Part shown: positions 27,260 through 36,051 of the stretch, piece by piece
Layout: each line of letters starts with the position of its first letter
Position numbering within the stretch: the first letter of the stretch is position 1
Assembly: GCF_014268745.2 (NCBI RefSeq)
Contig: NZ_JABWRB020000003.1
Coordinates: 62,001 to 126,000, forward strand
Length of the DNA: 64,000 nucleotides
DNA from: Pseudomonas zanjanensis
Lineage (GTDB): Bacteria > Pseudomonadota > Gammaproteobacteria > Pseudomonadales > Pseudomonadaceae
Direction: 5' to 3'
Program-made: the position numbers and the translations under genes
The notes under the pieces: generated by a model
Seen by the model: only the letters and a program-made list of their open reading frames with translations
What the model was told of the DNA's origin: nothing
Database searches by the model: none

Positions 27260-28156
27260 ATGAATGCGTTAACGTTGCCCGACGTGGCTGCGCAGGTTTC
27301 ACGTCAAACCCTGCCCCTTGATTGGGTGGGCATGTGTGGCATCGCAACACCAGTATTGATTGACGGTCAGCGTCTAAGTGCGACGGCCGACGCCGGCGTC
27401 AGCCTTGATGACGGTGAAGCTCGCGGTATCCACATGTCACGTTTATACCTGGCGCTAGGGTTGCTTGAGGAAAGGCCACTTTCACCATCGCTAATGCGCC
27501 AAATCCTGAAGCAATTCCTCGACAGTCATGAAGGTTTGTCCGTTGCGGCATCGCTCAGCGTGCACACCGATCTGCTGCTCAAGCGTCCGGCGTTAATCAG
27601 CCCGTTGATGGGCTGGAAAGGCTATCCGGTGAGCATTGAAGCTCACTTGAAAAACACAATGTTCCACGTGGAACTGAAAATCCAGATTCCCTATTCCTCG
27701 ACTTGCCCATGCTCGGCAGCCCTTTCCCGGCAGTTGATTCAGCAGCAATTCGTCGACGACTTCGCCAACAAGACACTCGAGCACGCTGAAATCCTGGCTT
27801 GGTTGGGTTCATCGAAGGGCATCGTCGCCACCCCACATAGCCAGCGCAGTACCGCAACCCTGACCCTGCGCCTGGACGCCGATGTTGAGGAATTGCCCCT
27901 ACAGTCGTTCATCGACGAAGCCGAAGCAGCCCTCGGCACCGCTGTGCAGACCGCCGTCAAACGCGCCGATGAACAAGCATTTGCCCTGGCCAACGGCCAA
28001 AACCTGATGTTCTGCGAAGACGCTGCGCGGCGACTGAGCACGGCCCTGGCCCGGTCCCCCGGGATCACTGCCCTGGAGGTACGCGTCGTTCATGCCGAAA
28101 GCCTCCATGCCCATGACGCCGTCGCTCAAAGCCGCTGGACCCGAGACCTATCATGA
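27260..28156 (+). CDS. folE2: GTP cyclohydrolase FolE2 (type IB)
   Basis: 298 aa. It converts GTP to 7,8-dihydroneopterin triphosphate for folate and replaces zinc-dependent FolE when zinc is scarce, because type IB can use other metals. Landmarks: 'VGMCGIATPV', H136 in 'MFHVELK', C149 in 'SSTCPCSAAL', and 'ANGQNLMFCEDAARRL'. A Zur box precedes it. The start MNALTLPDV at 27260 is used rather than the extended frame from 27236. A parS site is embedded in codons 134-139. First gene of a four-gene operon with an ABC metal importer (4-bp overlap). Confidence 0.94.
   Translation: MNALTLPDVAAQVSRQTLPLDWVGMCGIATPVLIDGQRLSATADAGVSLDDGEARGIHMSRLYLALGLLEERPLSPSLMRQILKQFLDSHEGLSVAASLSVHTDLLLKRPALISPLMGWKGYPVSIEAHLKNTMFHVELKIQIPYSSTCPCSAALSRQLIQQQFVDDFANKTLEHAEILAWLGSSKGIVATPHSQRSTATLTLRLDADVEELPLQSFIDEAEAALGTAVQTAVKRADEQAFALANGQNLMFCEDAARRLSTALARSPGITALEVRVVHAESLHAHDAVAQSRWTRDLS
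27660..27675. other. parS: parS centromere site inside folE2
   Basis: TGTTCCACGTGGAACT has the complete GTTCCACGTGGAAC core and encodes residues M134-L139 of FolE2 (MFHVEL). Confidence 0.9.
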
Positions 28157-28821
28157 TCAACTGCCAAGCACTGCGCTGGGGCATTTCCGGCCAACCGCTC
28201 ACGCCGCCGCTCGCCATGGAGCGACCGGAAGGCAGCCTCACCGCCATCATCGGTGCCAACGGCTCAGGCAAAAGCAGTTTGCTGAAAGTGCTCGCAGGAC
28301 TGCAAAAACCGCTCTCCGGCAAGGTCACTCTAAATGTTCCACGACGTGGCGGCGTCTCATTCATGCCACAGCAGCAACATCTGGATCGGCAATTTCCCAT
28401 CAGCTTGCAAGAACTGGTGGCCGCCGGTTCCTGGGGCAATCGGCACACGCCTGCGATGCGAAGACAGTTGCTGCAAACCGTACTCAAGGATTGGGCACTG
28501 AGCGGCCTTGAACATCGTCCCTTGATGGCGTTGTCCGGGGGCGAGTTGCAACGCGCCCTGCTCGCTCGCCTGAGCCTGGCCGAAGCGCCTTTGCTGTTGC
28601 TCGACGAACCCCACGCCGCCCTCGACGAACAAGGCCAGGCGCTGCTGTGGAAACACATTCATCGATGGCATGCCGCGGGCAGAACGATCGTCGTGGTGTG
28701 TCATGATTTGGCAGCGGTACGCCAACATGTCCCCCATACGCTGCTGATCAAAAACACTGGCTGCGTGCTGGGTCGCAGTATCGACTTGATTGCCCAACAA
28801 CCCCAAACGTGGGTGGCTTGA
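28153..28821 (+). CDS. Metal (zinc) ABC importer, ATP-binding protein
   Basis: 222 aa ABC ATPase. Walker A GANGSGKSS is at 34-42. The signature is 'LSGGELQRALLARL', Walker B is 'LLLLDEPHAALDEQG', and the switch His is in 'VVCHDL'. It energises the permease encoded next. It is smaller and less conserved than ZnuC; the operon with folE2 and a Zur box marks it as a second, zinc-starvation importer rather than the main znuABC. Overlaps folE2 by ATGA. Confidence 0.88.
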   Translation: MINCQALRWGISGQPLTPPLAMERPEGSLTAIIGANGSGKSSLLKVLAGLQKPLSGKVTLNVPRRGGVSFMPQQQHLDRQFPISLQELVAAGSWGNRHTPAMRRQLLQTVLKDWALSGLEHRPLMALSGGELQRALLARLSLAEAPLLLLDEPHAALDEQGQALLWKHIHRWHAAGRTIVVVCHDLAAVRQHVPHTLLIKNTGCVLGRSIDLIAQQPQTWVA

Positions 28822-29687
28822 TGCTCACGGCCACGCATTTCTGGCAACCCTTCCTAGAGTTTGTCTTTATGCGTCGGGCCTTGCTGGGCGGCCTGGTGTT
28901 GGCGTGCAGCACGGCGCCGTTGGGTGTGTTCTTGATTCTTCGGCGCATGAGCTTGATTGGTGACGCGGTGGCTCACGGCATTTTGCCTGGCGCTGCCTTG
29001 GGCTTCTGGTTTGCCGGACTAAGCCTGCCAGCGTTGACCATTGGCGGCCTGGGCGCGGGCTTGAGCATGGCCGGACTCGCCGCCTGGATTACCCGCCGCA
29101 CCGGCCTGCGAGAGGACGCCAGCCTCGCGGCGATTTATCCAATTTCTTTGGCCGCGGGTGTGCTGATCCTTGGCATGGCGGGCAAACGCCTGGACTTGCT
29201 TCACCTGCTGTTCGGCTCGGCCTTGGCGGTAGACAGCCCGACACTCAACGGCATGCTGTGGGTTTCCGGCGCCAGCCTGGTGGCGATGGCGTTGATCTAT
29301 CGACCGTTGCTGCTCGATACCCTGGACCCGCTGTTCCTGCAAACCGTCAGTCGTCTCGGTCCGTTGGCCCATGGCGTGTTCCTGACCCTGGTGGTGCTGA
29401 ACCTGGTGATCGGCTTCCAGGCCATCGGCGCACTGATGGTGGTCGGCCTGATGATGCTGCCGGCCGCCGCGTCGCGATTCTGGAGCCGTCGTCTGCCGCT
29501 GCTGATGCTCATCGCCGGGCTGCTCGGTTGCCTCTCGGTCTGGCTTGGCCTGTTGCTGTCTTTCTATTTCTCACTGCCCAGCGGGCCGTCCATCATTCTG
29601 GTGGCAGGCGTGTTGTATCTGTTGTCGGTGGTGTTCGGTCCGGTGCACGGTTTGCTGCGCCGCCCGCCTTTGCTCACATCCCAATGA
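28821..29687 (+). CDS. Metal (zinc) ABC importer, permease
   Basis: 288 aa with about eight transmembrane segments, ABC-3 (ZnuB/MntB) family. 'FMRRALLGGLVLACSTAPLGVFLILRRMSLIGDAVAHGILPGAALGF' is the diagnostic N-terminal region and 'LVIGFQAIGALMVVGLMMLPAAASRF' the coupling-helix region. The ATG at 28821 overlaps the ATPase stop (TGATG). Confidence 0.9.
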   Translation: MLTATHFWQPFLEFVFMRRALLGGLVLACSTAPLGVFLILRRMSLIGDAVAHGILPGAALGFWFAGLSLPALTIGGLGAGLSMAGLAAWITRRTGLREDASLAAIYPISLAAGVLILGMAGKRLDLLHLLFGSALAVDSPTLNGMLWVSGASLVAMALIYRPLLLDTLDPLFLQTVSRLGPLAHGVFLTLVVLNLVIGFQAIGALMVVGLMMLPAAASRFWSRRLPLLMLIAGLLGCLSVWLGLLLSFYFSLPSGPSIILVAGVLYLLSVVFGPVHGLLRRPPLLTSQ

Positions 29688-29698
29688 GGTGTCTCCCG

Positions 29699-30574
29699 AT
29701 GCGCGTTCTGCTCGTGCTACTCAGTCTGATGCTGTCCATGTCCCTGTCCGCCGCCGAAAAACTCCAGGTGGTGACCAGTTTCAGCATCCTCGCCGACATG
29801 ACCCGGCAGGTCGGCGGTGAGCATATTCAAATCACCAACATGGTCGGGCCGGACGCCGATGCACACACCTACGAACCCACGCCAGACGATGCCAAGGCAT
29901 TGCTCAAGGCAAAACTGATCATCAAGAATGGCTTGGGCTTCGAACCGTGGCTGGACCGCCTGGTGACCAGCACCGAAACCAGCGCCCCGGTGATCAGCGC
30001 CAGCCGCGGCGTTATCCCGCGGTCGTTGGATGAGGATGGCGAGACCATTCCCGATCCGCACGCGTGGCACAACCTGGCAAACGCCGAGCTGTACGTCAGC
30101 AACATCACCAAGGCACTGGAAGCGGCCGACCCGGCCAACAAAGCCGATTACGAACGCAACAGCCAGGCGTACCTGAAGAAGATCTACGCCCTGCTCGCCG
30201 AAGCCAAGGCCAAGCTCGGCGCATTGCCTGCCGGTAATCGCAAGATCGTGACGTCCCACGATGCATTCGGTTACCTGGGCCAGGCCTACGGCATCGAGTT
30301 CATGGCGCCCCAGGGTTTGTCCACCGAGCGTGAACCATCGGCGGCAGAAGTCGCGGCGCTGATTACCCAGATCCGGCAGGCGAAGGTCAAAGCGGTGTTC
30401 ATGGAAAACATCAAGGACGCGCGCCTGCTCAAGCAGATCGCCGATGAGAGCGGCGCCCACATCGGCGGCACGCTGTACTCCGATGCACTCGCCGCCAGCG
30501 GACCGGCCAGTACGTTCACTGGCCTGTTCGAGTACAACCTCAATACATTGTATGAAGCCCTGAGTCGGCCTTGA
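29699..30574 (+). CDS. Metal (zinc) ABC importer, periplasmic binding protein
   Basis: 291 aa. A signal peptide (MRVLLVLLSLMLSMSLSAAE) is followed by the cluster A-I binding-protein fold. Predicted metal ligands are His in 'DADAHTYEP', His in 'PHAWHNL', His in 'TSHDAFGYL' and Asp in 'LYSDAL'. The His-rich loop typical of ZnuA is absent, so it resembles zinc/manganese proteins of the AztC/ZrgA-less kind. Start 29699 has GAGGTG 7 bp upstream; an in-frame ATG at 29684 overlaps the permease stop. Last gene of the folE2 operon. Confidence 0.9.
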   Translation: MRVLLVLLSLMLSMSLSAAEKLQVVTSFSILADMTRQVGGEHIQITNMVGPDADAHTYEPTPDDAKALLKAKLIIKNGLGFEPWLDRLVTSTETSAPVISASRGVIPRSLDEDGETIPDPHAWHNLANAELYVSNITKALEAADPANKADYERNSQAYLKKIYALLAEAKAKLGALPAGNRKIVTSHDAFGYLGQAYGIEFMAPQGLSTEREPSAAEVAALITQIRQAKVKAVFMENIKDARLLKQIADESGAHIGGTLYSDALAASGPASTFTGLFEYNLNTLYEALSRP

Positions 30575-30596
30575 TCAGGTTGTGTAAGGGGGTATT

Positions 30597-30652
30597 AGGG
30601 CTGCTGCGCAGCCCAGCGGGAGCAAGCTCCCTCGCCACAGGGTTGCTGTCGC
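30597..30652. repeat. REP unit (single)
   Basis: CAGCGGGAGCAAGCTCCCTC followed by GCCACAGGG is one half of the GCGAGGGAGC-type REPIN, preceded by the GCTGCTGCGCAGC palindrome. No partner half was seen nearby. Confidence 0.7.
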
Positions 30653-30661
30653 CTGAAATGG

Positions 30662-31183
30662 TCAGGCCCTTGGCTTGACCGTCCCGCAATCCTGCCCCAG
30701 CCACACCGCGCGCGTGTCGAGGCTGCCGTTCTGCTGGATGCCGGTGGCGTTAAAAGTACCGTTGACCTTGGTGGTGAATTCACGATCGCTCTGGAACGTA
30801 GCGACCCCATTCCCCTGGGCTTTCGGGCAACTGAAGCGAAACTTCCACTGATTGCCGGTGCGCTCGGTGATCTGCTGTTTGCAACCCGATTGCGGGTCTT
30901 GCAGCGGAATATCATTGGTCTGCACCTGCGCCGGGGTCAGGCACACGCGAATGCCTTTACCGCCCATGGTAATCCCCTGCTTTTCCAGCATCGCCCGTTG
31001 CTCCGGGGTCATCTGGGTTTGCAACTGGCCGAGGATCAGTTGCAGGTCCGGCAGGTTCTGGTTATCGACCTTCATGTTGCTGGTGGTCAATTCCCACAAA
31101 CCCGGCTGGAGCATCTGCGCCTGAGCCGCCATCGGAACCGACAAACCCATCGCCAAGGCCACACCCAGCAGACGAACATTCAT
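30662..31183 (-). CDS. DUF3617 periplasmic protein
   Basis: 173 aa. A signal peptide (MNVRLLGVALAMGLSVPMAAQA) precedes 'MLQPGLWELTTSNMKVDN', the DUF3617 hallmark. There are four mature-region cysteines that may pair, and 'GIRVCLTPAQVQ' and 'CKQQITERTGNQWKFRFSC' are recognisable. Function unknown. TGGAG lies 8 bp before the ATG at 31183. It is divergent from cardiolipin synthase. Confidence 0.87.
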   Translation of the reverse strand: MNVRLLGVALAMGLSVPMAAQAQMLQPGLWELTTSNMKVDNQNLPDLQLILGQLQTQMTPEQRAMLEKQGITMGGKGIRVCLTPAQVQTNDIPLQDPQSGCKQQITERTGNQWKFRFSCPKAQGNGVATFQSDREFTTKVNGTFNATGIQQNGSLDTRAVWLGQDCGTVKPRA

Positions 31184-31324
31184 TGCACAAACTCCAGAGG
31201 ACAAGTGGCCGTTAGACGCCACCGACAGGCTTCGGTTCAGGGCCAAGACCGGTGAATTAAATAGCGACATTCACCTTGGAACATGGTCTGTTAAGCATTG
31301 AAACTTCAGGAGCAAGGCTGCCCC

Positions 31325-32764
31325 ATGGATTATTTCGGCCCGCATGTTTTCGGTTACCTGATCGCGCTGCTCCATACCCTGGGTTCCATCGCCGCCGTCC
31401 ATGCTGTACTGACGGTGCGCACCGCCCAAGGCTCGATTGCCTGGGCCCTGTCGCTGACCTTCATTCCCTACCTGACGTTGATTCCATATCTGGTGTTCGG
31501 CCGCAGCACCTTCGATGGCTACATCAAGGCGCGCCGGCAAGCCAACGAGGAAATGCGCAAGGCGATCTCCGAGCTGAACTGGCGGCCGTGGGTTGAAGAA
31601 GCCCTGACCGCTCGCGCCTCCCAGGCCTACGCTTCATTACGGGCCATGCCGAAACTGGGGCGCGCACCGTGCCTGGCGAATAACCAGGTGCGGTTGCTCG
31701 TCAACGGCCATGCCACGTTCGAAGCGATTTTCCAGGCCATCGACCAGGCACGACAGGCCGTGCTGATTCAGTTTTTTATCATCCATGACGACCGCCTCGG
31801 TCAACGCCTGCAAACACTGCTCTTGAAAAAAGCCGCCGAGGGCGTGGTGGTGTATCTGCTCTACGACCGTATCGGCAGCCACTCCCTGCCCCACCGTTAT
31901 GTGCAAGCCTTGCGCGACGGCGGCGTCCATGTAAAAGCGTTCGCTACCCGCAGTGGCTGGCTCAATCGGTTCCAGGTCAACTTTCGCAACCATCGCAAAA
32001 TCGTGGTGGTGGACGGTGTGCAGGGGTTCGTCGGCGGGCACAACGTCGGTGACGAATACCTGGGCGAAAAACCACCCTTGGCGCCGTGGCGCGACACCCA
32101 CGTCCAAGTGCGCGGGCCGGTGGTGGCAAGCATGCAGGAGTCGTTCGCCGAAGACTGGTTCTGGGCGGCCCGTTCGCTGCCTCCATTGATCCTGCCAGAC
32201 AGCTACCCAGACGACGGTGTACTGTGCCAGTTGCTGGCCAGCGGCCCTGCCGATGACTATGAAACCTGCTCGTTGTTTTTTGTCGAGGCCATTCACGCCG
32301 CCAGCGAACGCGTGTGGATCACCACGCCATACTTCATCCCCGACGAAGCGGTGTTCGCCGCCTTGCGCCTGGCGGTACTGCGCGGCGTGGATGTGCGCAT
32401 CCTGCTGCCCTCGCGGCCCGATCACAAGATCGTCTACGCAGCGTCCAGCCTGTATGCATTTGAAGCGGTTCGGGCCGGCGTGCGGGTGTTCCGTTATGCG
32501 CCGGGTTTCCTGCACCAGAAAGTGGTGCTGATCGACCGGGAAATCAGCGCCATCGGCAGTGCGAACCTGGACAACCGTTCGTTCCGCTTGAACTTCGAAG
32601 TCATGCTGCTCACCGTGGATATTCCGTTCGCCAGCGAGGTCGAGCAGATGCTTGAAGAGGACTTCGCCCAGGCCCAGGAAATCGACAAACAGGAAAGCCG
32701 GGAGACCCACCGCCTGCAGAAGATCGGCATGCGAATCGCCCGGCTTATTTCGCCGATTCTTTAA
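31325..32764 (+). CDS. cls: Cardiolipin synthase
   Basis: 479 aa phospholipase-D-superfamily membrane enzyme that joins two phosphatidylglycerols. Two N-terminal membrane segments (~8-58) are followed by a pair of HKD motifs: H223-K225-D230 in 'NHRKIVVVDG' and H397-K399-D404 in 'LHQKVVLID'. Length is typical of ClsA. The ATG at 31325 (MDYFGPHVFGY) follows AGGAG. It converges with and overlaps the CFA-type gene by 4 bp. Confidence 0.92.
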   Translation: MDYFGPHVFGYLIALLHTLGSIAAVHAVLTVRTAQGSIAWALSLTFIPYLTLIPYLVFGRSTFDGYIKARRQANEEMRKAISELNWRPWVEEALTARASQAYASLRAMPKLGRAPCLANNQVRLLVNGHATFEAIFQAIDQARQAVLIQFFIIHDDRLGQRLQTLLLKKAAEGVVVYLLYDRIGSHSLPHRYVQALRDGGVHVKAFATRSGWLNRFQVNFRNHRKIVVVDGVQGFVGGHNVGDEYLGEKPPLAPWRDTHVQVRGPVVASMQESFAEDWFWAARSLPPLILPDSYPDDGVLCQLLASGPADDYETCSLFFVEAIHAASERVWITTPYFIPDEAVFAALRLAVLRGVDVRILLPSRPDHKIVYAASSLYAFEAVRAGVRVFRYAPGFLHQKVVLIDREISAIGSANLDNRSFRLNFEVMLLTVDIPFASEVEQMLEEDFAQAQEIDKQESRETHRLQKIGMRIARLISPIL

Positions 32765-33948
32765 GGGACGTAAAGATCGTCCCGGGTCCAGGGTAACTCG
32801 TGACTGCCGTCGGCGTGTGCCTTCACCGCCAGGATCTGGTGCAGATTGATCCAGCCCTTGGCGAACGCGTAGGCGCAGCCGGCCAGGTACAGTCGCCAGA
32901 TCCGTAACGCCTGCTCCGACACTTCCTTGGACGCCGCCTCAAGGTTGTCCTCCAGGCGTTCACTCCAGTGATCGAGGGTGCGTGCGTAGTGCATGCGCAG
33001 GCTTTCCACGTCGACAATCTCTAGCCCGGCTTCGCTGATCTGCGCGGAAATCATCGACAGATGCGGCAACTCACCGTTGGGGAATACGTACTTCTCGATG
33101 AACTCGCCAGCGCCGCGACCGACCGGACGCCCGTCGGTGTGCTTGGCGGTGATGCCATGGTTCATCACCAACCCGCCCTCTCGCACGGCGCCGAACAACG
33201 TCTTGCAGTACTGCTCAAGGTTGGCATGGCCGACATGTTCGAACATGCCGACGCTGACCACTTTGTCGAAGCGGCCGTCCTGGGGCAGGTCGCGGTAATC
33301 CAGCAGTTGCAATTCGACCTGACCCTCCAGGCCTTCGGCCTTGACCCGTTCCCGGGCCAGGGCCAACTGCGCCTTGCTCAGGGTGATACCGAAGACCTTG
33401 GCACCGAACTCCCGCGCGGCGTATCGCGCCAGACCACCCCAGCCGCACCCGACGTCCAGCAGGTAATCGCCTGGCTGCAATCGCAGCTTGCGGCAAAGAT
33501 GACGGAATTTGGCCTGCTGGGCCTGCTCAAGGGTTTCGCTGCCCGTCTCGAAATAGGCACAGGAGTAGACCATGTCGCTGTCGAGCCACAGCTGATAGAA
33601 CGCGTTGGAAAGATCGTAGTGGTAGGAGATCGCCTTGGCGTCGGTTTCCTTGTCGTGGACCGAACGTACCGGCTGGTTACCGGCATCATCCGCCACCAAT
33701 GCCTGGCTCCATTCATCGCAGACCCGAATGACTTCGTGGATCGAACCTTCGAGTTCCAGCTTACCTTCGACAAACGCCGCCCCCAATGCGTCCAGGCTGG
33801 GGTGGGTGAATTGCGCGACCATTTGTGGGTCCTTGACCACAATCGTGACGCTGGGATCGGCACCCAATGAAAATTCATGGCCATCCCAGAGCCGCAGCCG
33901 AAGCGGGAGATGCAGATTCTGTAAGGCCGGTGGAAGTTGCGCGAGCAT
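32761..33948 (-). CDS. Cyclopropane-fatty-acyl-phospholipid synthase family methyltransferase
   Basis: 395 aa. SAM-dependent, with glycine-rich motif 'YLLDVGCGWGGLARYAAREFGAKVFGITLSKAQ', preceded by a lipid-binding N-terminal domain and 'YHYDLSNAFYQLWLDSDMVYSCAYF', typical of CFA synthases that add a methylene to unsaturated phospholipid chains. 'GMFEHVG' carries an active-site region. Start ATG 33948 has GGGGGA upstream. A second, better known cfa may exist elsewhere in the genome, so the symbol is left open. Confidence 0.88.
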   Translation of the reverse strand: MLAQLPPALQNLHLPLRLRLWDGHEFSLGADPSVTIVVKDPQMVAQFTHPSLDALGAAFVEGKLELEGSIHEVIRVCDEWSQALVADDAGNQPVRSVHDKETDAKAISYHYDLSNAFYQLWLDSDMVYSCAYFETGSETLEQAQQAKFRHLCRKLRLQPGDYLLDVGCGWGGLARYAAREFGAKVFGITLSKAQLALARERVKAEGLEGQVELQLLDYRDLPQDGRFDKVVSVGMFEHVGHANLEQYCKTLFGAVREGGLVMNHGITAKHTDGRPVGRGAGEFIEKYVFPNGELPHLSMISAQISEAGLEIVDVESLRMHYARTLDHWSERLEDNLEAASKEVSEQALRIWRLYLAGCAYAFAKGWINLHQILAVKAHADGSHELPWTRDDLYVP

Positions 33949-34131
33949 GGATAATCCCCCTTGTTTCAGACGTCTGAAATGAGGGTAGACCATGTTAGAA
34001 AAATAGCTGGCTATCGAATTTATAGCCTTTTTCTATCGCTGTCCCATAACACTCCCTGTGACGGGTAAGTCCGGCGGCGGTATGCCCTCTCCAACAGCAG
34101 ACTGCGCGTGGAACGCACAGTTCGCCTGGAG

Positions 34132-36051
34132 CTATGCAACGGTGCCTTTCGCTTGGACCTTGAGCAATGGCTCATGGAAGCGCAGCAAGCGCCCGGCATT
34201 ACCCAAGACTAGCAGCGTACTCAAATTGTGCAGCAACGCTGCGATCATTGCCCCCGCCGCGCCAAGCCAACCGAAAGCGGCAAAAGCAACGATGGCCAAC
34301 GTCCAACCCAAGCCAATGATCACGTTGACCTGCAACGTGCGACGGCACTGGCGACTCAACCGCACGCAGGTGCCGAGGCGCCGCAGGTCGCTGCCGATCA
34401 ACACGATGTCCGCCGACGCCAGGGCGATGTCGGCACCGCCCGCGCCCATGGCCACACCTACCACCCCGGCCTTGAGCGCCAGGGAATCGTTGATGCCATC
34501 GCCTACCACCATGGGGCGGAACCCATGGTCGATTTCAGCCATGACCCGTTCAAGTTTGTCTTCCGGCAAGGCCTGGGCTTGCACCTCGCTGATGCCGACG
34601 TCCCGGGCCAGGGCCGCGGCCACGCTCTGCCGGTCGCCGGTCAACAGCAGCTGGCGGCCCAGACCCAAGTCCCGCAGTTCAGCCATGGCCATCTGCGCCT
34701 CCGGCTTGACGCTGTCGGCCAGCAGCAGCCAGGCAAGAAATTGCCCGTCCAAGGCCAGCCCGGCAATCGGACCGTCGTGCTCAGGGATCGCCGATGTTTG
34801 AATGCCCAGCTGTGTAAACAATTCCGGCCGACCGAGGGCCGCTTCACCCTGTGCGGTCATGGCGACCACACCCAACCCTTGGCGCTCACGGATATCCGAC
34901 AGCGGCAGGCCGTTTTCCTGTTCCACCAACCCCGCCAATGCACGACTGACCGGATGACTGCTGGCCGAACCCAGGCTGGCGGCCAATGGCAGCAACAACG
35001 ATGCGTGGGCATCCTGGGCACGTTCGATGGATTGCAGGCGCAGCACGCCGTAGGTCAAGGTGCCGGTCTTATCGACCACCAATGAGGTCAGGTCCGCCAG
35101 CTCTTCCAGGAAGGCCGAGCTGCGGATCAGGATCCCGTGGCGCGCCGCCACCGCAATGCCGGCAATGGCCGTGGCTGGCGCCGACAGCACCAACGCGCAA
35201 GGACACGCCGCCACCAATACCGCCAACATCGCCTGGGCATCGTTGGTCACGAACCAAGTCACCGCCGCCAACAACAACACCAATACCAAATAGCTGCCGG
35301 CGTAGCGCTCCAACAAACGGGTAATGGGTGGCTTGGAACGTTCGGCGTTTTGCATCAGGGCAATGACTTTGCCCAGGGTGGATTCTTCGCCGGTGCGGGT
35401 CACTTCCAGGCGCAGCAGGCCATCCAGATTGATCGCCCCGCCATAGACCTCGGTGCCAACGACCGCCTCCAGCGGCACCGATTCACCGGTGATGGGCGCG
35501 GTGTCCAGGCTGGCCTGGCCAGACAACACCCGCCCATCGGCCGGCACTCGGTCGCCGGCGCGCACCTCGACGACATCGCCAGGCTGGAGAGTCGCGTTGT
35601 CGACATCAATGATCGAGCCATCGGCCTGCACTTTGCGACCTTGGCTGCGGGTCAATTGGCCAAGGGCATGGATCGCTTCCTGGGAACCAATGACACTGCG
35701 CTCTTCCAGCACATGGCCGAAGATCATGATGATCGGCAGTAACGCCGCCGTCAGCAGATCGCCAGTGGCCCAGGCGCCGAGCATCGCCAGGGCGATCAGT
35801 TGGTCAGTGATCCCGTGCAGGCTTGGGTAACGCAAGCTGTACCAGGCCGAACGCATCACCGGCACGGCCACCAACAGCGAGGCGACCCCCAACAGCAGTT
35901 GGCTGACACCGCTCTGCTCCGGCGACCAGCCGCGCCATGCCAGGCCCAATGCGAGCAAGCCGAGGGCGACCATTGCCAAGGTCAATTGCCGAGCTGCGGT
36001 GCGTTGTTCCGCCGAGGACAACATCGGTGCTGCGGGGGTTTGGGCGCTCAT
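34132..36051 (-). CDS. P1B-type metal-transporting ATPase without metal-binding domain
   Basis: 639 aa inner-membrane pump. The N-terminus has no CxxC or His-rich metal domain. TGES is at 188-191, the membrane metal site CPC at 283-285, phosphorylated D327 in DKTGT, the SSHP motif is at 364-367, and 'GDGINDS' forms the hinge. CPC suggests Zn/Cd/Pb or Cu. The last membrane segments read 'LGWTLAIVAF' and 'LLHNLSTLLVLGNAG', with His-Asn where zinc exporters normally show Asp-rich DTGAT, so the substrate is uncertain. It is the final gene of the SPFH operon (ATGA overlap) and would be controlled by the Zur-like box at 40166. Confidence 0.88.
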   Translation of the reverse strand: MSAQTPAAPMLSSAEQRTAARQLTLAMVALGLLALGLAWRGWSPEQSGVSQLLLGVASLLVAVPVMRSAWYSLRYPSLHGITDQLIALAMLGAWATGDLLTAALLPIIMIFGHVLEERSVIGSQEAIHALGQLTRSQGRKVQADGSIIDVDNATLQPGDVVEVRAGDRVPADGRVLSGQASLDTAPITGESVPLEAVVGTEVYGGAINLDGLLRLEVTRTGEESTLGKVIALMQNAERSKPPITRLLERYAGSYLVLVLLLAAVTWFVTNDAQAMLAVLVAACPCALVLSAPATAIAGIAVAARHGILIRSSAFLEELADLTSLVVDKTGTLTYGVLRLQSIERAQDAHASLLLPLAASLGSASSHPVSRALAGLVEQENGLPLSDIRERQGLGVVAMTAQGEAALGRPELFTQLGIQTSAIPEHDGPIAGLALDGQFLAWLLLADSVKPEAQMAMAELRDLGLGRQLLLTGDRQSVAAALARDVGISEVQAQALPEDKLERVMAEIDHGFRPMVVGDGINDSLALKAGVVGVAMGAGGADIALASADIVLIGSDLRRLGTCVRLSRQCRRTLQVNVIIGLGWTLAIVAFAAFGWLGAAGAMIAALLHNLSTLLVLGNAGRLLRFHEPLLKVQAKGTVA

